A stretch of DNA of 64,000 nt from Aquipseudomonas alcaligenes MRY13-0052 (GTDB taxonomy: Bacteria; Pseudomonadota; Gammaproteobacteria; Pseudomonadales; Pseudomonadaceae), in NCBI GenBank assembly GCA_000474255.1, contig BATO01000021.1, forward strand, positions 1 to 64,000, written 5' to 3'. The notes under the pieces were generated by a model. That model worked only from the letters and a program-made list of their open reading frames with translations. It was not told the DNA's origin and made no database searches. The translations under genes were made by a program, and so were the position numbers. Positions 45,860 through 57,140 of the stretch are shown here, piece after piece (position 1 is the first letter of the stretch; each line of letters starts with the position of its first letter).

Positions 45860-47137
45860 TTAAACCTGATGCGCGAGCCAGGCCAGCGCCTCGGCCACGC
45901 AATAGAAAGATCCGAACGCCAGGATTTCATCACCCTCCCCGGCTTTCTCGCACTGTGCCTCCAGCGCCGCGGCAATATCGCCATGGCTGCTGGCGGTAAC
46001 GCCCAGCGCGAGCAACGCGGCCTGCAGTTCGGCCGCCGGCCGGCTGCGCGTGGACGGCAGCGTGGCCACGGCCCAGTCCTGCAGCACGTCCTTGAGCGGC
46101 GCGAGCACACCGGCCAGGTCCTTGTCGGCCAGCAGGCCGAACACCGCCAGGCGCCGACCGGCGACCGGGCGGCTGCGCAAGCGCTCGGCCAGGTAGCTGG
46201 CCGCGTGGGGATTATGCCCAACATCCAGCAGCAGCGTGAGTGACTTGCCGCGCCAATTCAGCGCGCGGCGATCCAGGCGCCCGGTGACCCGGGTGGCTTG
46301 CAGCGCCTGGGTGATGACGGCTTCGTCCCAGGGCTGGTCGAGCAGCGCATAGGCCTGCAGGGCCAGCGCTGCATTTTCCAGGGGCAGGTCGAGCAGCGGC
46401 AGGTCATGGAGCTGGCGGCCCTGGCCATTCCGGTCCAGGCCACGCCAGTGCCAGGCACCCTCCCCCACCGCCAGGTCGTAGTCACGACCGCGGAGGATGA
46501 AGGGCGCATTGAGGGCGGCGGCCCGCTCGACGAGCGGCGCAGGCGGGTCGAGATCACCACAGAGCGCCGGCTTGCCGGCACGGAAGATGCCGGCTTTCTC
46601 GAAGGCCACGCTTTCGCGGGTATCGCCGAGCCAGTCGGCGTGGTCGATGCCGATGCTGGTGACCAGCGCCAGGTCGGCGTCCACCAGGTTGACCGCATCC
46701 AGCCGGCCACCCAGGCCGACTTCGAGCACCACGGCGTCGAGGCCGCTGCGCTCGAACAGCCAGAAGGCCGCAAGGGTGCCCATTTCGAAATAGGTCAGGG
46801 AAGTTTCGCCACGGGCCGCTTCCACGGCCACGAATGCCTCGCAGAGCGCATCGTCGCTGGCATCGACGCCATCGATCTGCACGCGCTCGTTATAGGCCAG
46901 CAGGTGCGGCGAGCTGTATACGCCGACCTTGAGGCCCTGCGCCCTCAGCAGTGAAGCGAGGAAGGCGCAGGTCGAACCCTTGCCGTTGGTCCCGGTGACC
47001 GTGACCACCCGCGGCGCCGGCCTGTGCAGGCCAAGTCGCTGGGCGACCTGGTGGCTGCGTTCCAGCCCCATGTCGATGGCTGTGGGGTGGAGTTGCTCGA
47101 GGTAGGCGAGCCAGTCGGCGAGGGTTCGTTGGGTCAT
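45860..47137 (-). CDS. folC: Bifunctional folylpolyglutamate/dihydrofolate synthase
   Basis: 425 residues. Mur-ligase fold with the P-loop [13 protein letters not shown] near residue 50, [14 protein letters not shown] and the C-terminal [12 protein letters not shown]. It adds glutamate to dihydropteroate and to folates in the cytosol. The ATG overlaps the accD stop by four bases. Confidence 0.96.
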   Translation of the reverse strand: MTQRTLADWLAYLEQLHPTAIDMGLERSHQVAQRLGLHRPAPRVVTVTGTNGKGSTCAFLASLLRAQGLKVGVYSSPHLLAYNERVQIDGVDASDDALCEAFVAVEAARGETSLTYFEMGTLAAFWLFERSGLDAVVLEVGLGGRLDAVNLVDADLALVTSIGIDHADWLGDTRESVAFEKAGIFRAGKPALCGDLDPPAPLVERAAALNAPFILRGRDYDLAVGEGAWHWRGLDRNGQGRQLHDLPLLDLPLENAALALQAYALLDQPWDEAVITQALQATRVTGRLDRRALNWRGKSLTLLLDVGHNPHAASYLAERLRSRPVAGRRLAVFGLLADKDLAGVLAPLKDVLQDWAVATLPSTRSRPAAELQAALLALGVTASSHGDIAAALEAQCEKAGEGDEILAFGSFYCVAEALAWLAHQV

Positions 47138-48006
47138 GCAGTGGCCGGTGAGGGTAGATGCATGAACTGCGCGAGCAGCCGCGACAGGCGGGCACGCAGT
47201 TCATCGCGGGGGATGATCATGTCGATGGCGCCGTGCTCCAGCAGGAACTCGCTGCGCTGGAAGCCTTCGGGCAGCTTCTCGCGAACGGTCTGCTCGATCA
47301 CGCGGGGGCCGGCGAAACCGATCAGCGCCTTGGGTTCGGCGACGATCACGTCACCGAGCATGGCCAGGCTGGCGGAGACACCACCGTAGACCGGGTCGGT
47401 GAGCACGGAGATGAAGGGCAGGCCCTCTTCGCGCAGGCGCGCCAGCACGGCGGAGGTCTTGGCCATCTGCATCAGCGAGATCAGCGCTTCCTGCATGCGC
47501 GCACCGCCCGAAGCGGAGAAGCACACCAGCGGGCAGCGCTTCTCCAGCGCCATGTTGGCGGCACGCACGAAACGCTCGCCGACCACCGCGCCCATGGAGC
47601 CGCCCATGAAGGAGAACTCGAAGGCGCAGGCCACGACGGGCATGCCTTCCAGGCTGCCGCTCATGGCGATCAGCGCGTCCTTCTCGCCGGTGTCCTTCTG
47701 GGCCGCGGTGATGCGGTCCTTGTACTTCTTGCTGTCGCGGAATTTCAGGCGGTCCACCGGCTCCAGCTCGGCACCCAGCTCCTCGCGGCCGTCGGCGTCG
47801 AGGAAGATGTCCAGGCGAGCACGCGCGTCGATGCGCATGTGGTGGTTGCACTTGGGACAGACGTCGAGGGTCTTCTCCAGTTCGGGCTTGTACAGCACGG
47901 CCTCGCAGGACGGGCACTTGTGCCAGAGGCCTTCAGGGACCGAGCTCTTCTTCACCTCGGAACGCATGATCGAAGGGATCAGCTTGTCTACCAGCCAGTT
48001 GCTCAT
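47134..48006 (-). CDS. accD: Acetyl-CoA carboxylase carboxyltransferase subunit beta
   Basis: 290 residues from the ATG at 48006 after GGAGAACGAGAG. The N-terminal zinc finger uses Cys31, Cys34, Cys50 and Cys53 (CPSC, CPKC). The carboxyltransferase domain has [14 protein letters not shown] and the [10 protein letters not shown] oxyanion loop. With AccA it makes malonyl-CoA. Overlaps folC by four bases. Confidence 0.96.
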   Translation of the reverse strand: MSNWLVDKLIPSIMRSEVKKSSVPEGLWHKCPSCEAVLYKPELEKTLDVCPKCNHHMRIDARARLDIFLDADGREELGAELEPVDRLKFRDSKKYKDRITAAQKDTGEKDALIAMSGSLEGMPVVACAFEFSFMGGSMGAVVGERFVRAANMALEKRCPLVCFSASGGARMQEALISLMQMAKTSAVLARLREEGLPFISVLTDPVYGGVSASLAMLGDVIVAEPKALIGFAGPRVIEQTVREKLPEGFQRSEFLLEHGAIDMIIPRDELRARLSRLLAQFMHLPSPATA

Positions 48007-48308
48007 GCTCTCGTTCTCCATAGCTTCAGGCCCGAACACGCGCTAGCGGCCCGGAGCCCTGCGCATGTTCTTGAGCGAATTCACGATTGCGGACGGGGTT
48101 GGCGGCATCGGCGGGATGGCGATGGTACGCCCGGCCCCGCACGGTGACGCCGGGAAGGCCCCGGCCATCTGGGCGACGAGCACCGCCAGGGTGCCGTCGC
48201 GAAAAGCAAAATCGGCCCGATCCGACACCGCGCGCATACGCGCGTGCCCGGGCAACTGGGTTATGGACGGCAGCGCAGGCGGCGCCGTCACATCTGTGGA
48301 CGACGGGT
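48007..48308. other. 302-base gap between trpF and accD without an assigned gene
   Basis: The gap is as GC-rich as coding DNA and is open on both strands. One frame on the minus strand starts at 48315 with an ATG overlapping the trpF stop and would give a 90-residue Ala/Pro-rich product; an equal-sized frame runs on the plus strand from 48065. Neither has a good ribosome site or recognisable domain. I see no terminator. It should include the accD promoter or leader. Confidence 0.4.
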
Positions 48309-48932
48309 TCAGCATGCCGCCCTTGCCGCATCGATGAAGGCTCGCACCTTGTCGTGATCCTTGATGCCCTTGCTCGCCTCTACCCCACCGCTGACGTCGA
48401 CCGCGTAGGGCCTGACCTGCACCACCGCGCTGGCGACGTTTTCCGGGGTGAGGCCGCCGGCGAGGATCACCGGCTTGCCCAGGCCGACCGGCACCAGGTT
48501 CCAGTCGAAGGCTTCGCCGGTACCACCGGGGATGCCGGGCACGTAGGTATCCAACAGCACGCCCGAGGCGCCGGGGTACTCGCTTACGCGGGCCGCCACG
48601 TCGTCGCCGGGCTTGACCCGCAAGGCCTTGATATAGGGACGACCATGGCCTTCGCAGGCTGCCGGGGTCTCGTCGCCGTGGAACTGCAGCAGGTCGAGGG
48701 GCACCGCTTCGAGAATCGCCGCCAGTTCAGCGGCGGGCATATCGACAAACAGGCCCACGCTGGTCACGAAGGGAGGCAGCGCCGCGACTATCGCCCGGGC
48801 CTGCTCGACATTCACCGCTCGCGGGCTGGCGGCATAGAACACCATGCCGATGGCGTCGGCACCGGCCGCTGCCGCGGCGAGGGCGTCCTCGACGCGGGTG
48901 ATGCCACAGATTTTGATGCGAACGGCTGGCAA
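48309..48932 (-). CDS. trpF: Phosphoribosylanthranilate isomerase
   Basis: 207 residues from a TTG start ([12 protein letters not shown]). The active-site Cys is in KICGITR and the general-acid Asp in [18 protein letters not shown] and GLTPENV are the phosphate-binding ends of a TIM barrel. It is the third step of tryptophan synthesis. Placed apart from the other trp genes, between truA and accD, as in other pseudomonads. Confidence 0.95.
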   Translation of the reverse strand: MPAVRIKICGITRVEDALAAAAAGADAIGMVFYAASPRAVNVEQARAIVAALPPFVTSVGLFVDMPAAELAAILEAVPLDLLQFHGDETPAACEGHGRPYIKALRVKPGDDVAARVSEYPGASGVLLDTYVPGIPGGTGEAFDWNLVPVGLGKPVILAGGLTPENVASAVVQVRPYAVDVSGGVEASKGIKDHDKVRAFIDAARAAC

Positions 48933-48988
48933 GTTGCAGGCACCGGTGGGTAAAAGATGCTGGATGGTAGCAAAGGCTCGGCGGAGCG

Positions 48989-49849
48989 TCAGCCCGGGTT
49001 TTCCGGTAACCAGGAGAGAAAATGCGGCCCGATGTAACGGTGCGGCAGCTGGAATTCCTCGGGGTACTCCACCTGCACCAGGTACAGCCCGTAGGGATGG
49101 GCGGTGACGCCACCGGTACGCCGCACGCGGCTTTCCAGCACTTCACGGGCCCATTCCGGCGGACGCTCGCCGGCACCGATGGTCATCAGCACGCCGGCGA
49201 AGTTGCGCACCATATGGTGAAGGAAGGCGTTGGCGCGGATATCCAGCACGATGAAGCGCCCGTGCTCGCTGAGGTGCAGGTGGTGCACCGTCTTGATCGG
49301 CGACTTGGCCTGGCACTGGCGGGCACGGAAGGCGCTGAAGTCATGGGTGCCGACCAGGTGGGCGGCGGCCTCGCGCATGCGCTGGATATCCAGCGGGCGA
49401 TGGTTCCAGGTGACTTCCTCGGCCATGTGCGCCGGGCGGATCTGGTCGTTGTAGATGACATAGCGATAACGCCGCGCCATGGCACTGAAGCGCGCGTCGA
49501 AATGCCGGGGCATTTCCTGGGCCCAGGCCACGCTGATGTCGTTCGGCAGGTTCATGTTGGCGCCCATGGTCCAGGCATGCATGGAGCGCTGCACCGGCGT
49601 GTCGAAATGCACCACCTGGCCACTGGCATGCACCAGGGCGTCGGTACGCCCGGCACAGCTGAGGGTGACGGGAGCACCGCCGGCCACCTTGGACAAGGCC
49701 GTTTCCAGGGTTTCCTGGACGGAGGGCACCCCGGCGCGTTGACGCTGGAAGCCACGGTAGCGGGAGCCCTTGTACTCGATGCCGAGGGCGATTCTGTAAA
49801 TGCCAACGGCAGCCGAGTCGGCTGCCGTTGTGGGTACTGCTTGGGTCAT
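48989..49849 (-). CDS. truA: tRNA pseudouridine(38-40) synthase
   Basis: 286 residues. The catalytic aspartate lies in [18 protein letters not shown]; the usual small residue after the GRTDA is Leu here. [18 protein letters not shown] and [17 protein letters not shown] are conserved TruA blocks. It modifies the anticodon stem-loop of many tRNAs. The N-terminus is extended by about 20 residues compared with E. coli. Three bases after the fimV stop. Confidence 0.94.
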   Translation of the reverse strand: MTQAVPTTAADSAAVGIYRIALGIEYKGSRYRGFQRQRAGVPSVQETLETALSKVAGGAPVTLSCAGRTDALVHASGQVVHFDTPVQRSMHAWTMGANMNLPNDISVAWAQEMPRHFDARFSAMARRYRYVIYNDQIRPAHMAEEVTWNHRPLDIQRMREAAAHLVGTHDFSAFRARQCQAKSPIKTVHHLHLSEHGRFIVLDIRANAFLHHMVRNFAGVLMTIGAGERPPEWAREVLESRVRRTGGVTAHPYGLYLVQVEYPEEFQLPHRYIGPHFLSWLPENPG

Positions 49850-49852
49850 TGA

Positions 49853-52762
49853 TCAGCTGATACGGGCGATGAGCTCGCGCGCTTCCTGTTGCTGGTTTTC
49901 ACTGCCCTCGGACATCACTTCGTCGAGGATGTCGCGGGCGCCTTCGGTGTCACCCATGTCGATGTAGGCACGGGCCAGATCGAGCTTGGTGGCGGTTTCG
50001 TCAGTGCCGGATAGGAAGTCGAAATCATCGTCGCCATCCAGATCCACTGCCGGAGCGGCGGTGCTGGCAGGTGCGCTGTCGGCCGGCGGCTGGTCGAGGC
50101 TCTCGGCGAGCTGGTCGAGCTCGGCGGTCACTTCATCGAGCTTGGCGGCGAAGCTGTCGGAGAGCGGCGCCTCTTCGGCGGCGGGCTCGTCTTCCGGCAT
50201 CGACAGGTCGAAATCGGACGGCAGTTCGAAGGCCGACGCGGGCTCTTCCTTGGCGACCGGCTCGGCAGCAGGCTGGGAGCCGCCCAGGTTCAGGTCGTCA
50301 TCCAGGCTGAGAAGGAAATCATCTTCCCCGGCGATGGACGGCTTGCTGTCGCCTTCCAGCTCCAGGCTGAAGTCGGCCAGGTCGTCGCCCAGATCCAGCG
50401 ATTGCTCGCTCTGCGGCTTGTCGTCCAGCTCCAGGTCGAAGCCGAGTTCGTCGTCGCTGCGGGCAGCCGGGGCGCTCGGAGCGTCGAGGTTGAGGTCGGC
50501 ATCCAGGTCGATCTCGTCCAGGCCGGCCAGGGCATCGTTGCCGGAGGCAGCTTGCAGGTCGCGGTCGAGGTCGGCTTCCAGTTCATCCAGGCTCAGGTCG
50601 AAGGCATCGTCCATGTCGTCCTGGGCGGCAGGCGCCTGGGCAGCCGGAGCAGCAGGCTCGTCCAGGGTCAGGTCGTCGAGGCTGAAGCTGTCGAGGTCGT
50701 CGCTGGCGGAACCGGCGGCGAAGCCGAGGCCGGCAGCGGCGGCCAGCGCCATGGCCGGGTACTTGGCCTTGAGCTGGTCGACTTCGGCATAGGCACCACC
50801 GATTTCACGCAGCTCGCTTTCCTGGCGGGCGAAGCCGTCGCGGTCACCCAGTTCGGCGTAGACCTCCATCAGCTTCAGGCGCAGGTCGGCACGATGCGGC
50901 TCGTCGTTGATCGCGTTCTGCAGCAGCTCGGCAGCCTGGTTGAAGCGGCCGTAGGCGATGTAGATGTCGGCTTCGCTGATGGCATCGCCAGTCTGGGCGG
51001 TGACACGCTCCTCGGCCTGGGCCGGAGCAGCAGCGACCGCAGCAGGCTCGTTCTCGAGGCCGGCGAAGGCGTTGTCCTGGATGTCCAGGTCGTTGTCGAA
51101 GCCGGTGTCGTCGTCCTGGGCGGCCAGGCTGTTCTGCAGCTCGGCTTCCTTCATGGCGTTGCGACGGGAGAGGATCATCAGTGCGACCAGCAGAAGCAGC
51201 AGCGCGCCGCCACCGGCGATGCCCAGCAGCATCGGGTTGCCCATCAGGTCGTCGACGAAGCCAGGCTGTTCGGCTTCAGGTTCCGGCTGCACGGGCGCCA
51301 CAGCCGCCGGAGCGGGCTCGACCGGCTTGGCGGCCTCTGCCGGAGCAGCAGGTTTTTCAACGGCATCAGCCGGCTCACTGGCCGGCTGCTGGTTCTGGGA
51401 CTGGGCGGCTGCATCAGGTGCAGCCGGCTCCTCGTTGTAGTTGTAGTCCGGTGCCTGCCCGGCCGGGGGAGTGGCCTGGGTTGCGTCGGGTGCCGGAGTA
51501 GCCGGCACCGCTGCAGGTTGTTCGGCAGCCGGAGTGGCCGGGGTGGCGGAAGCGGCTGGCGCTGTCGGCGTGGCCGGTGCTGCCGGAGCGGCGGCCTCGG
51601 GTTTCTTCGCCAGGTCGCCCTGCAGCTTGGCCAGCTGATCATCCTTCAGCTGGATCAGGCGTTGCAGTTTATCCAGCTGGCTCTGCAGGTCAGTCATCCG
51701 GCCCTTGAGCTCGTCGTTCTCACGACGGGTGGTGTCCAGGCTTTCCTGGGTCACCGCCAGTTTCTCGGCCAGCGCCTTGTTGTTGCCGTTGCCAGCACCC
51801 TTCTCGCTGCCGGCTGTGGACTTGCCACTCTCGGCGGATACCAGGCGCAGGTTGTCCTTGCTTTCGGTCTTGGCCGGAGCGGCACCGGCGCTGGCGCGCT
51901 TGGTGGCGTCGAGCTGGCGCTGGCCGGCGGCACCGGCTACGGCGCTGCCGTCACGCCAGGCAGCGTTCTGCGCTGCGACCTGGGCAATGGCTTCGGACCG
52001 GGAACGGCTGGCGATCTGCGCATCGGTGGGCATGCGCAGCACCTGGCCGCTCTTCATGCGGTTGATGTTGCCGCCGACGAAGGCATCCGGGTTCAGGTCC
52101 TGGATGGCCAGCATGGCCTGGTGCACGGAACCGCTGGAGCGGTTGCGCTGGGCAATTTCCCACAGGGTGTCGCTGCCGGTGGTCTTGTATTCTTCGGCGC
52201 CCGCCTTGGCGGTGGAAGCGGCCGAGGCGACAGGCGTGGACGGACGCGGTGCCTGGGCAGCCGGGCTGGCACTCGGACGCGGTGCAGCAGCCGGGCGCGG
52301 AGCCTGGGCCGGAGCGGCGATGGGCATGCTCGGCACGACGGCAGCGGTGGTTTCAGCGGAGTAGGTCGGCGGGTCCAGCAGCAGGGTGTATTCGCGCAGC
52401 AGGCGACCGTTGGGCCACAGCACTTCCACCATGAAGTTCAGGTAGGGCTCGCGCACCGGCTTGTTGGAGGTCACGCGGATCACGCTCTTGCCATTGGGCT
52501 TGAGCACCGGCGTGAACTTGAGGTCGGTCAGGAAGTACTGGCGATCGACGCCGGCCTTGCTGAACTCTTCGGCCGAAGCCAGGCTCGGAACGACTTCGTT
52601 GGAGGCCAGATCACGGACCTCGAGCAGCTCGATTTCAGCGACCAGCGGCTGGTTCAAGGCGGACTTCAGGGTCACTTCCCCGAGCCCCAAAGCGTGAGCC
52701 ATGCCGGAGGTCAGCGCCGAAGCAGCCGCAATTGCCAGCACCAGTTTGCGAACCCGAATCAT
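49853..52762 (-). CDS. fimV: Polar hub protein FimV
   Basis: 969 residues from the ATG at 52762 after AAGGGA. The order is signal peptide (MIRVRKLVLAIAAASALTSG), FimV N-terminal domain (LGEVTLKSALNQPLVAEIEL), a LysM peptidoglycan-binding domain near residues 190-245, a coiled coil (about 330-380), a Pro/Ala-rich linker, a transmembrane helix near 510-530 (LLGIAGGGALLLLLVALMIL), a long acidic cytoplasmic region with TPR-like motifs, and the FimV C-terminal cap (LARAYIDMGDTEGARDILDE). FimV is needed for type IV pilus twitching, and supports XcpQ-type secretin and cyclic-AMP signalling in P. aeruginosa. Confidence 0.94.
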   Translation of the reverse strand: MIRVRKLVLAIAAASALTSGMAHALGLGEVTLKSALNQPLVAEIELLEVRDLASNEVVPSLASAEEFSKAGVDRQYFLTDLKFTPVLKPNGKSVIRVTSNKPVREPYLNFMVEVLWPNGRLLREYTLLLDPPTYSAETTAAVVPSMPIAAPAQAPRPAAAPRPSASPAAQAPRPSTPVASAASTAKAGAEEYKTTGSDTLWEIAQRNRSSGSVHQAMLAIQDLNPDAFVGGNINRMKSGQVLRMPTDAQIASRSRSEAIAQVAAQNAAWRDGSAVAGAAGQRQLDATKRASAGAAPAKTESKDNLRLVSAESGKSTAGSEKGAGNGNNKALAEKLAVTQESLDTTRRENDELKGRMTDLQSQLDKLQRLIQLKDDQLAKLQGDLAKKPEAAAPAAPATPTAPAASATPATPAAEQPAAVPATPAPDATQATPPAGQAPDYNYNEEPAAPDAAAQSQNQQPASEPADAVEKPAAPAEAAKPVEPAPAAVAPVQPEPEAEQPGFVDDLMGNPMLLGIAGGGALLLLLVALMILSRRNAMKEAELQNSLAAQDDDTGFDNDLDIQDNAFAGLENEPAAVAAAPAQAEERVTAQTGDAISEADIYIAYGRFNQAAELLQNAINDEPHRADLRLKLMEVYAELGDRDGFARQESELREIGGAYAEVDQLKAKYPAMALAAAAGLGFAAGSASDDLDSFSLDDLTLDEPAAPAAQAPAAQDDMDDAFDLSLDELEADLDRDLQAASGNDALAGLDEIDLDADLNLDAPSAPAARSDDELGFDLELDDKPQSEQSLDLGDDLADFSLELEGDSKPSIAGEDDFLLSLDDDLNLGGSQPAAEPVAKEEPASAFELPSDFDLSMPEDEPAAEEAPLSDSFAAKLDEVTAELDQLAESLDQPPADSAPASTAAPAVDLDGDDDFDFLSGTDETATKLDLARAYIDMGDTEGARDILDEVMSEGSENQQQEARELIARIS

Positions 52763-52915
52763 AGCGTAATCCCTTGTTTTATCTTTTTTCTCGGCCGAAC
52801 GAGAGAGTATTTTGATCGCTGCCACAACACGCCATAGCGGTTCCCCGTCAGCGATGAAAACTAAACCAGTATTGTCAAGCTAGAAAAGTTCTTCAAATTT
52901 TCAGGTAAGTATCTT

Positions 52916-53923
52916 TTACAGATAGTGTTTTATCAATAACTCGCCGGACTGTACGGCGTTGAGTGCAGCGCCTTTTCGCACATTATCAGACGCAATCCAC
53001 AAATTGACTTGGCGCGGGTCTTCCAGCCCTTTTCGCACGCGGCCGACGTAGATCACATCCTGCCCCACAGCGTCACCTACCGCCGTCGGATAGTCGCCCT
53101 GCTCCACCAGTTCGATGCCCTCCGCCGCCTCCAGTTTTTCCAGCACGACGGCCAGGTCGACGTCCTCGCGCACCTGCAGCGAGACGCTCAGGCTGTCGCC
53201 GAAGAACACCGGTGCCAACACGCAGGTGGCGGCCACATCCAGGGCCGGGGCAGCCAGCAGTGCTTTCAATTCGCGTGCCAGTCTCTTCTCCAGCTGGGCG
53301 TGGCCCGCCTCATCCACCGCATCGGGCTGGGCGAGGATGTTGAAGGCAACCTGGCGATCAAAGAAGCGCGGCTCCAGCGGACGGGCGTTGAGCAGCTCGG
53401 CGGTTTGCCGGGCCAGCTCGGTGACCCCCTCGCGGCCACGACTGGAAACGGCCAGGCAGGCGGTGACCGTCACGCGCTCGATGCCCAGGGAAACCAGCGG
53501 CGCCAGGGCACAGGCCAGGGCGACGGCAGAAGCGCTCGGGCTGCACAGCCTATAAGGAGGGGCCAGTTCGCCGAGCAGGCCGGCATTGGCTTCCGGCACC
53601 AGCGGCTGGGCGTCGTCCAGCGCACCGGAAAGATCGATCACCGCGCAGCCCGCCTGGCTGGCGCGCACGGCGAAGCTGCGGCTCACCGCCTCGCCGGCGG
53701 CGAAGAAGGCCAGGCACACCTGGGAGAAATCGAATTCGGCGACATCGCGCACGCGCAGGTTCTTGCCGCGGAACTGCACGGAGGCGCCGGCAGACTCGAT
53801 GCTGGCCAGCAGATGCAGGGTTCCGACGGGGAATTCACGCTCGGCAAGGAGTTCGACGAGGGTTTCGCCAACGGTACCGCTGGCGCCGACAACGGCGATA
53901 TCGAAGGACTGGCTCATGGACAT
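52916..53923 (-). CDS. Aspartate-semialdehyde dehydrogenase paralogue, catalytic Cys missing (Usg-like)
   Basis: 335 residues with the ASADH fold: NADP-binding VVGASGTVGETL at the start and a long C-terminal dimerisation domain. The position of the catalytic cysteine, normally in NPNCST, reads SPSASA with alanine at about residue 131, so it cannot form the thioacyl intermediate. This is the pattern of E. coli Usg and of the second P. aeruginosa homologue. It lies next to true asd, separated by a hairpin; role unknown, perhaps regulatory or structural. Confidence 0.88.
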   Translation of the reverse strand: MSMSQSFDIAVVGASGTVGETLVELLAEREFPVGTLHLLASIESAGASVQFRGKNLRVRDVAEFDFSQVCLAFFAAGEAVSRSFAVRASQAGCAVIDLSGALDDAQPLVPEANAGLLGELAPPYRLCSPSASAVALACALAPLVSLGIERVTVTACLAVSSRGREGVTELARQTAELLNARPLEPRFFDRQVAFNILAQPDAVDEAGHAQLEKRLARELKALLAAPALDVAATCVLAPVFFGDSLSVSLQVREDVDLAVVLEKLEAAEGIELVEQGDYPTAVGDAVGQDVIYVGRVRKGLEDPRQVNLWIASDNVRKGAALNAVQSGELLIKHYL

Positions 53924-53985
53924 TGCCTCTGGCGAAACGGGAGCGGCACTTTAACCGTCGCCCCGCACGCAGGCAATCAAGGGAA

Positions 53986-54018
53986 ACCGGGCGCCGACGA
54001 GCCTCGTCGGCGCCCGTT
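53986..54018 (-). terminator. Stem-loop after asd
   Basis: Perfect 13-base stem CGGGCGCCGACGA/TCGTCGGCGCCCG with a GCC loop, just past the asd stop. The T-tract is short (TTT), so this may be a partial terminator letting some transcripts continue into the Usg-like gene. Confidence 0.6.
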
Positions 54019-54023
54019 GTCGA

Positions 54024-55136
54024 TCAACGCTCCAGGAGGATGCGCAGCATGCGGCGCAGCGGCTCGGCCGCGCCCCACAGCAGTTGGTCGCCCACGGTGA
54101 AGGCGCCGAGGTATTGCGTGCCCATGTTGAGCTTGCGCAGACGCCCTACGGGCACGCTAAGGGTGCCGGTGACGGCGGTCGGAGTCAGCTCGCGCATGCT
54201 GATCTCGCGCTGGTTCGGCACCAGCTTCACCCAGGGGTTGTGCTGGCTGATCATGCCTTCGATGTCGGCGATGGGCACATCCTTGTTCAGCTTGATGGTC
54301 AGCGCCTGGCTGTGGCAGCGCATGGCGCCGATGCGCACGCAGATGCCGTCCACCGGGATCGGGCTCTTGAAGCGACCGAGGATCTTGTTGGTTTCGGCCT
54401 GGCCCTTCCACTCTTCACGGCTCTGGCCGTTGGGCAGTTCCTTGTCGATCCAGGGGATCAGGCTGCCCGCCAGGGGCACGCCGAAGTTCTCGGTGGGGTA
54501 CGCCTCGCCGCGCATGGCTTCGGCCACCTTGCGATCGATGTCGAGGATGGCGCTGGCCGGGTTGGCCAGGTCATCGGCGACCGCCGCGTGGGTCGCGCCC
54601 ATCTGCTTGATCAGCTCGCGCATGTTCTGGGCACCGGCGCCGGAGGCGGCCTGGTAGGTCATGGCGCTCATCCACTCCACCAGGCCGGCTTCGAACAGAC
54701 CGCCCAGGGCCATCAGCATCAGGCTGACGGTGCAGTTGCCGCCGATGTAGTTCTTGGTGCCGGCATCCAGTTGCTGGTCGATGACACGACGGTTGACCGG
54801 GTCGAGGACGATGACCGCGTCATCCTGCATGCGCAGGCTGGAAGCGGCATCGATCCAGTAACCCTGCCAACCGGCTTCGCGAAGTTTGGGGAAGACTTCG
54901 CTGGTGTAGTCGCCACCCTGGCAGGTCAGGATCACGTCGAGGCTTTTCAGCTCGTCGATGTTGTAGGCGTCCTTCAGCGGGGCAACGTCCTTGCCGATCG
55001 CCGGGCCTTGCCCGCCGACATTGGAGGTGGTGAAGAAAACCGGCTCGATCAGGTCGAAATCCCGCTCTTCCAGCATCCGCTGCATGAGTACGGAACCCAC
55101 CATGCCGCGCCAACCGATCAGACCTACACGCTTCAT
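54024..55136 (-). CDS. asd: Aspartate-semialdehyde dehydrogenase
   Basis: 370 residues. The NADP loop is [16 protein letters not shown] and the nucleophile is Cys135 in [23 protein letters not shown] supplies the active-site histidine. The enzyme makes aspartate semialdehyde for lysine, methionine, threonine and diaminopimelate. Flanked by terminator-like hairpins on both sides, so it probably has its own promoter. Confidence 0.96.
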   Translation of the reverse strand: MKRVGLIGWRGMVGSVLMQRMLEERDFDLIEPVFFTTSNVGGQGPAIGKDVAPLKDAYNIDELKSLDVILTCQGGDYTSEVFPKLREAGWQGYWIDAASSLRMQDDAVIVLDPVNRRVIDQQLDAGTKNYIGGNCTVSLMLMALGGLFEAGLVEWMSAMTYQAASGAGAQNMRELIKQMGATHAAVADDLANPASAILDIDRKVAEAMRGEAYPTENFGVPLAGSLIPWIDKELPNGQSREEWKGQAETNKILGRFKSPIPVDGICVRIGAMRCHSQALTIKLNKDVPIADIEGMISQHNPWVKLVPNQREISMRELTPTAVTGTLSVPVGRLRKLNMGTQYLGAFTVGDQLLWGAAEPLRRMLRILLER

Positions 55137-55155
55137 GACAACTACACCTTTCAGG

Positions 55156-55187
55156 GAAAAAGTGGGCCGCTGCCATGCAGCGGGCCC
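55156..55187 (-). terminator. Rho-independent terminator of leuB
   Basis: Stem CCGCTGC/GCAGCGG, extended by GGGCC-type pairs, with a three-base loop, followed on the minus strand by CACTTTTTCCC. It lies between the leuB stop and the asd start. Confidence 0.78.
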
Positions 55188-55193
55188 GACAGA

Positions 55194-56276
<1,083 letters not shown>

Positions 56277-56295
56277 GAGTCTTTCCTTCGGAAAA

Positions 56296-56345
56296 AAGCT
56301 TCAAGCCCCAAGTCGCAGGCCCCAAGTACTTGTCGCTTGGAGCTT
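56296..56345. repeat. Palindromic repeat upstream of leuB
   Basis: Arms AAGCTTCAAGC and GCTTGGAGCTT pair with one mismatch around a repeated CCCCAAGT and the inner palindrome CAAGTACTTG. The CTTCAAGCCCCAAG style differs from the GTAGG family elsewhere in the window but resembles another class of Pseudomonas extragenic palindromes. It lies between the methyltransferase stop and the leuB start. Confidence 0.65.
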
Positions 56346-56361
56346 GCAGCCTGACGCTCAG

Positions 56362-57126
56362 TTATTTAGTGGCCCACAGCACCAGCACGTCGGTACTGAA
56401 GGAGCCGTCTTCAGTGATTTCGAAATACTCGCGCACTTCCTCGCCCACCGCCTTCTGCAGGGCCAGGATGGCGTCGCGGAATACATCCGGCGTGCGCATG
56501 CGGGTGATCCAGGAGGCGAACTCCAGGCGCAGCCGCTGACGCGCATGGCGATCGACGAACAGACCGGCCTCGCTCACCTGGCGCAGCCACTCGGCGACGG
56601 AATAGTCGCGCACATGGCTGGTGTCGCGCAGCACTTCCACGGCCTGCAGGTGGGTGTCGAGCAGCGGGCTGCCCGGCGACGCCACGTCGATGAAGGCAGC
56701 GGTACCGCCCGGCTTCAGCACCCGACGCACCTCGCGCAGGGCCAGGCCCAGGTCGCTCCAGTGGTGCGCGGAATAGCGGCTGAAGACGAAGTCGAAGCTG
56801 GCATCGGCGAAGGGCAGGCGCTCGGCCGCCCCGCGCTCGGTCCGCAGATTACCCAGCCCGCGCTCGGCGGCAGCGGCGGTGACCACCTCCAGCATCTGCT
56901 CGGAGAGGTCGTAGGCCACCACTTCACCGACCAGTGGCGCGACATGGAAGCTGACATGCCCGGCGCCACAGCCGAGGTCGAGCACCCGGGCATCGCCCCG
57001 GCCCTCGACCGCCGCCTGCAGCAGCACGAACTCGGTGCCCTGGGCGTGCACGGCACTGCTCAGGTAGGCACTGGCCTGTTCGCCGAACTGGCGCTGCACC
57101 ACCTGGGCATGGGCCTTGTCGCTCAT
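56362..57126 (-). CDS. Class I SAM-dependent methyltransferase (UbiE/BioC-like)
   Basis: 254 residues from the ATG at 57126 after GGGGAG. The SAM-binding motif I is VLDLGCGAGHVSFHVA (about 48-63), with an acidic residue ending strand 2 (AYDLSEQMLE), FSRYSAHHWSD as motif IV region and the post-motif RVLKPGG. The Methyltransf_11-type core and SRYSAHHW favour a small-molecule methylase. It sits inside the leucine cluster but has no known part in the pathway. Confidence 0.88.
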   Translation of the reverse strand: MSDKAHAQVVQRQFGEQASAYLSSAVHAQGTEFVLLQAAVEGRGDARVLDLGCGAGHVSFHVAPLVGEVVAYDLSEQMLEVVTAAAAERGLGNLRTERGAAERLPFADASFDFVFSRYSAHHWSDLGLALREVRRVLKPGGTAAFIDVASPGSPLLDTHLQAVEVLRDTSHVRDYSVAEWLRQVSEAGLFVDRHARQRLRLEFASWITRMRTPDVFRDAILALQKAVGEEVREYFEITEDGSFSTDVLVLWATK

Positions 57127-57140
57127 CTCGCTCCCCTGCC

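Noticed and set aside
48043-48315. 90-residue minus-strand frame after trpF as a gene
   Set aside because: No ribosome site and low-complexity Ala/Pro composition; kept only as an unexplained gap.
50402-52837. Long plus-strand open frame opposite fimV
   Set aside because: Shadow frame with no domain; fimV on the other strand has LysM, membrane and FimV C-terminal signatures.
52850-52878. TTGACA upstream of fimV as a promoter
   Set aside because: The -35 is perfect but no acceptable -10 lies at 16-18 bases, so it is not listed as a feature.
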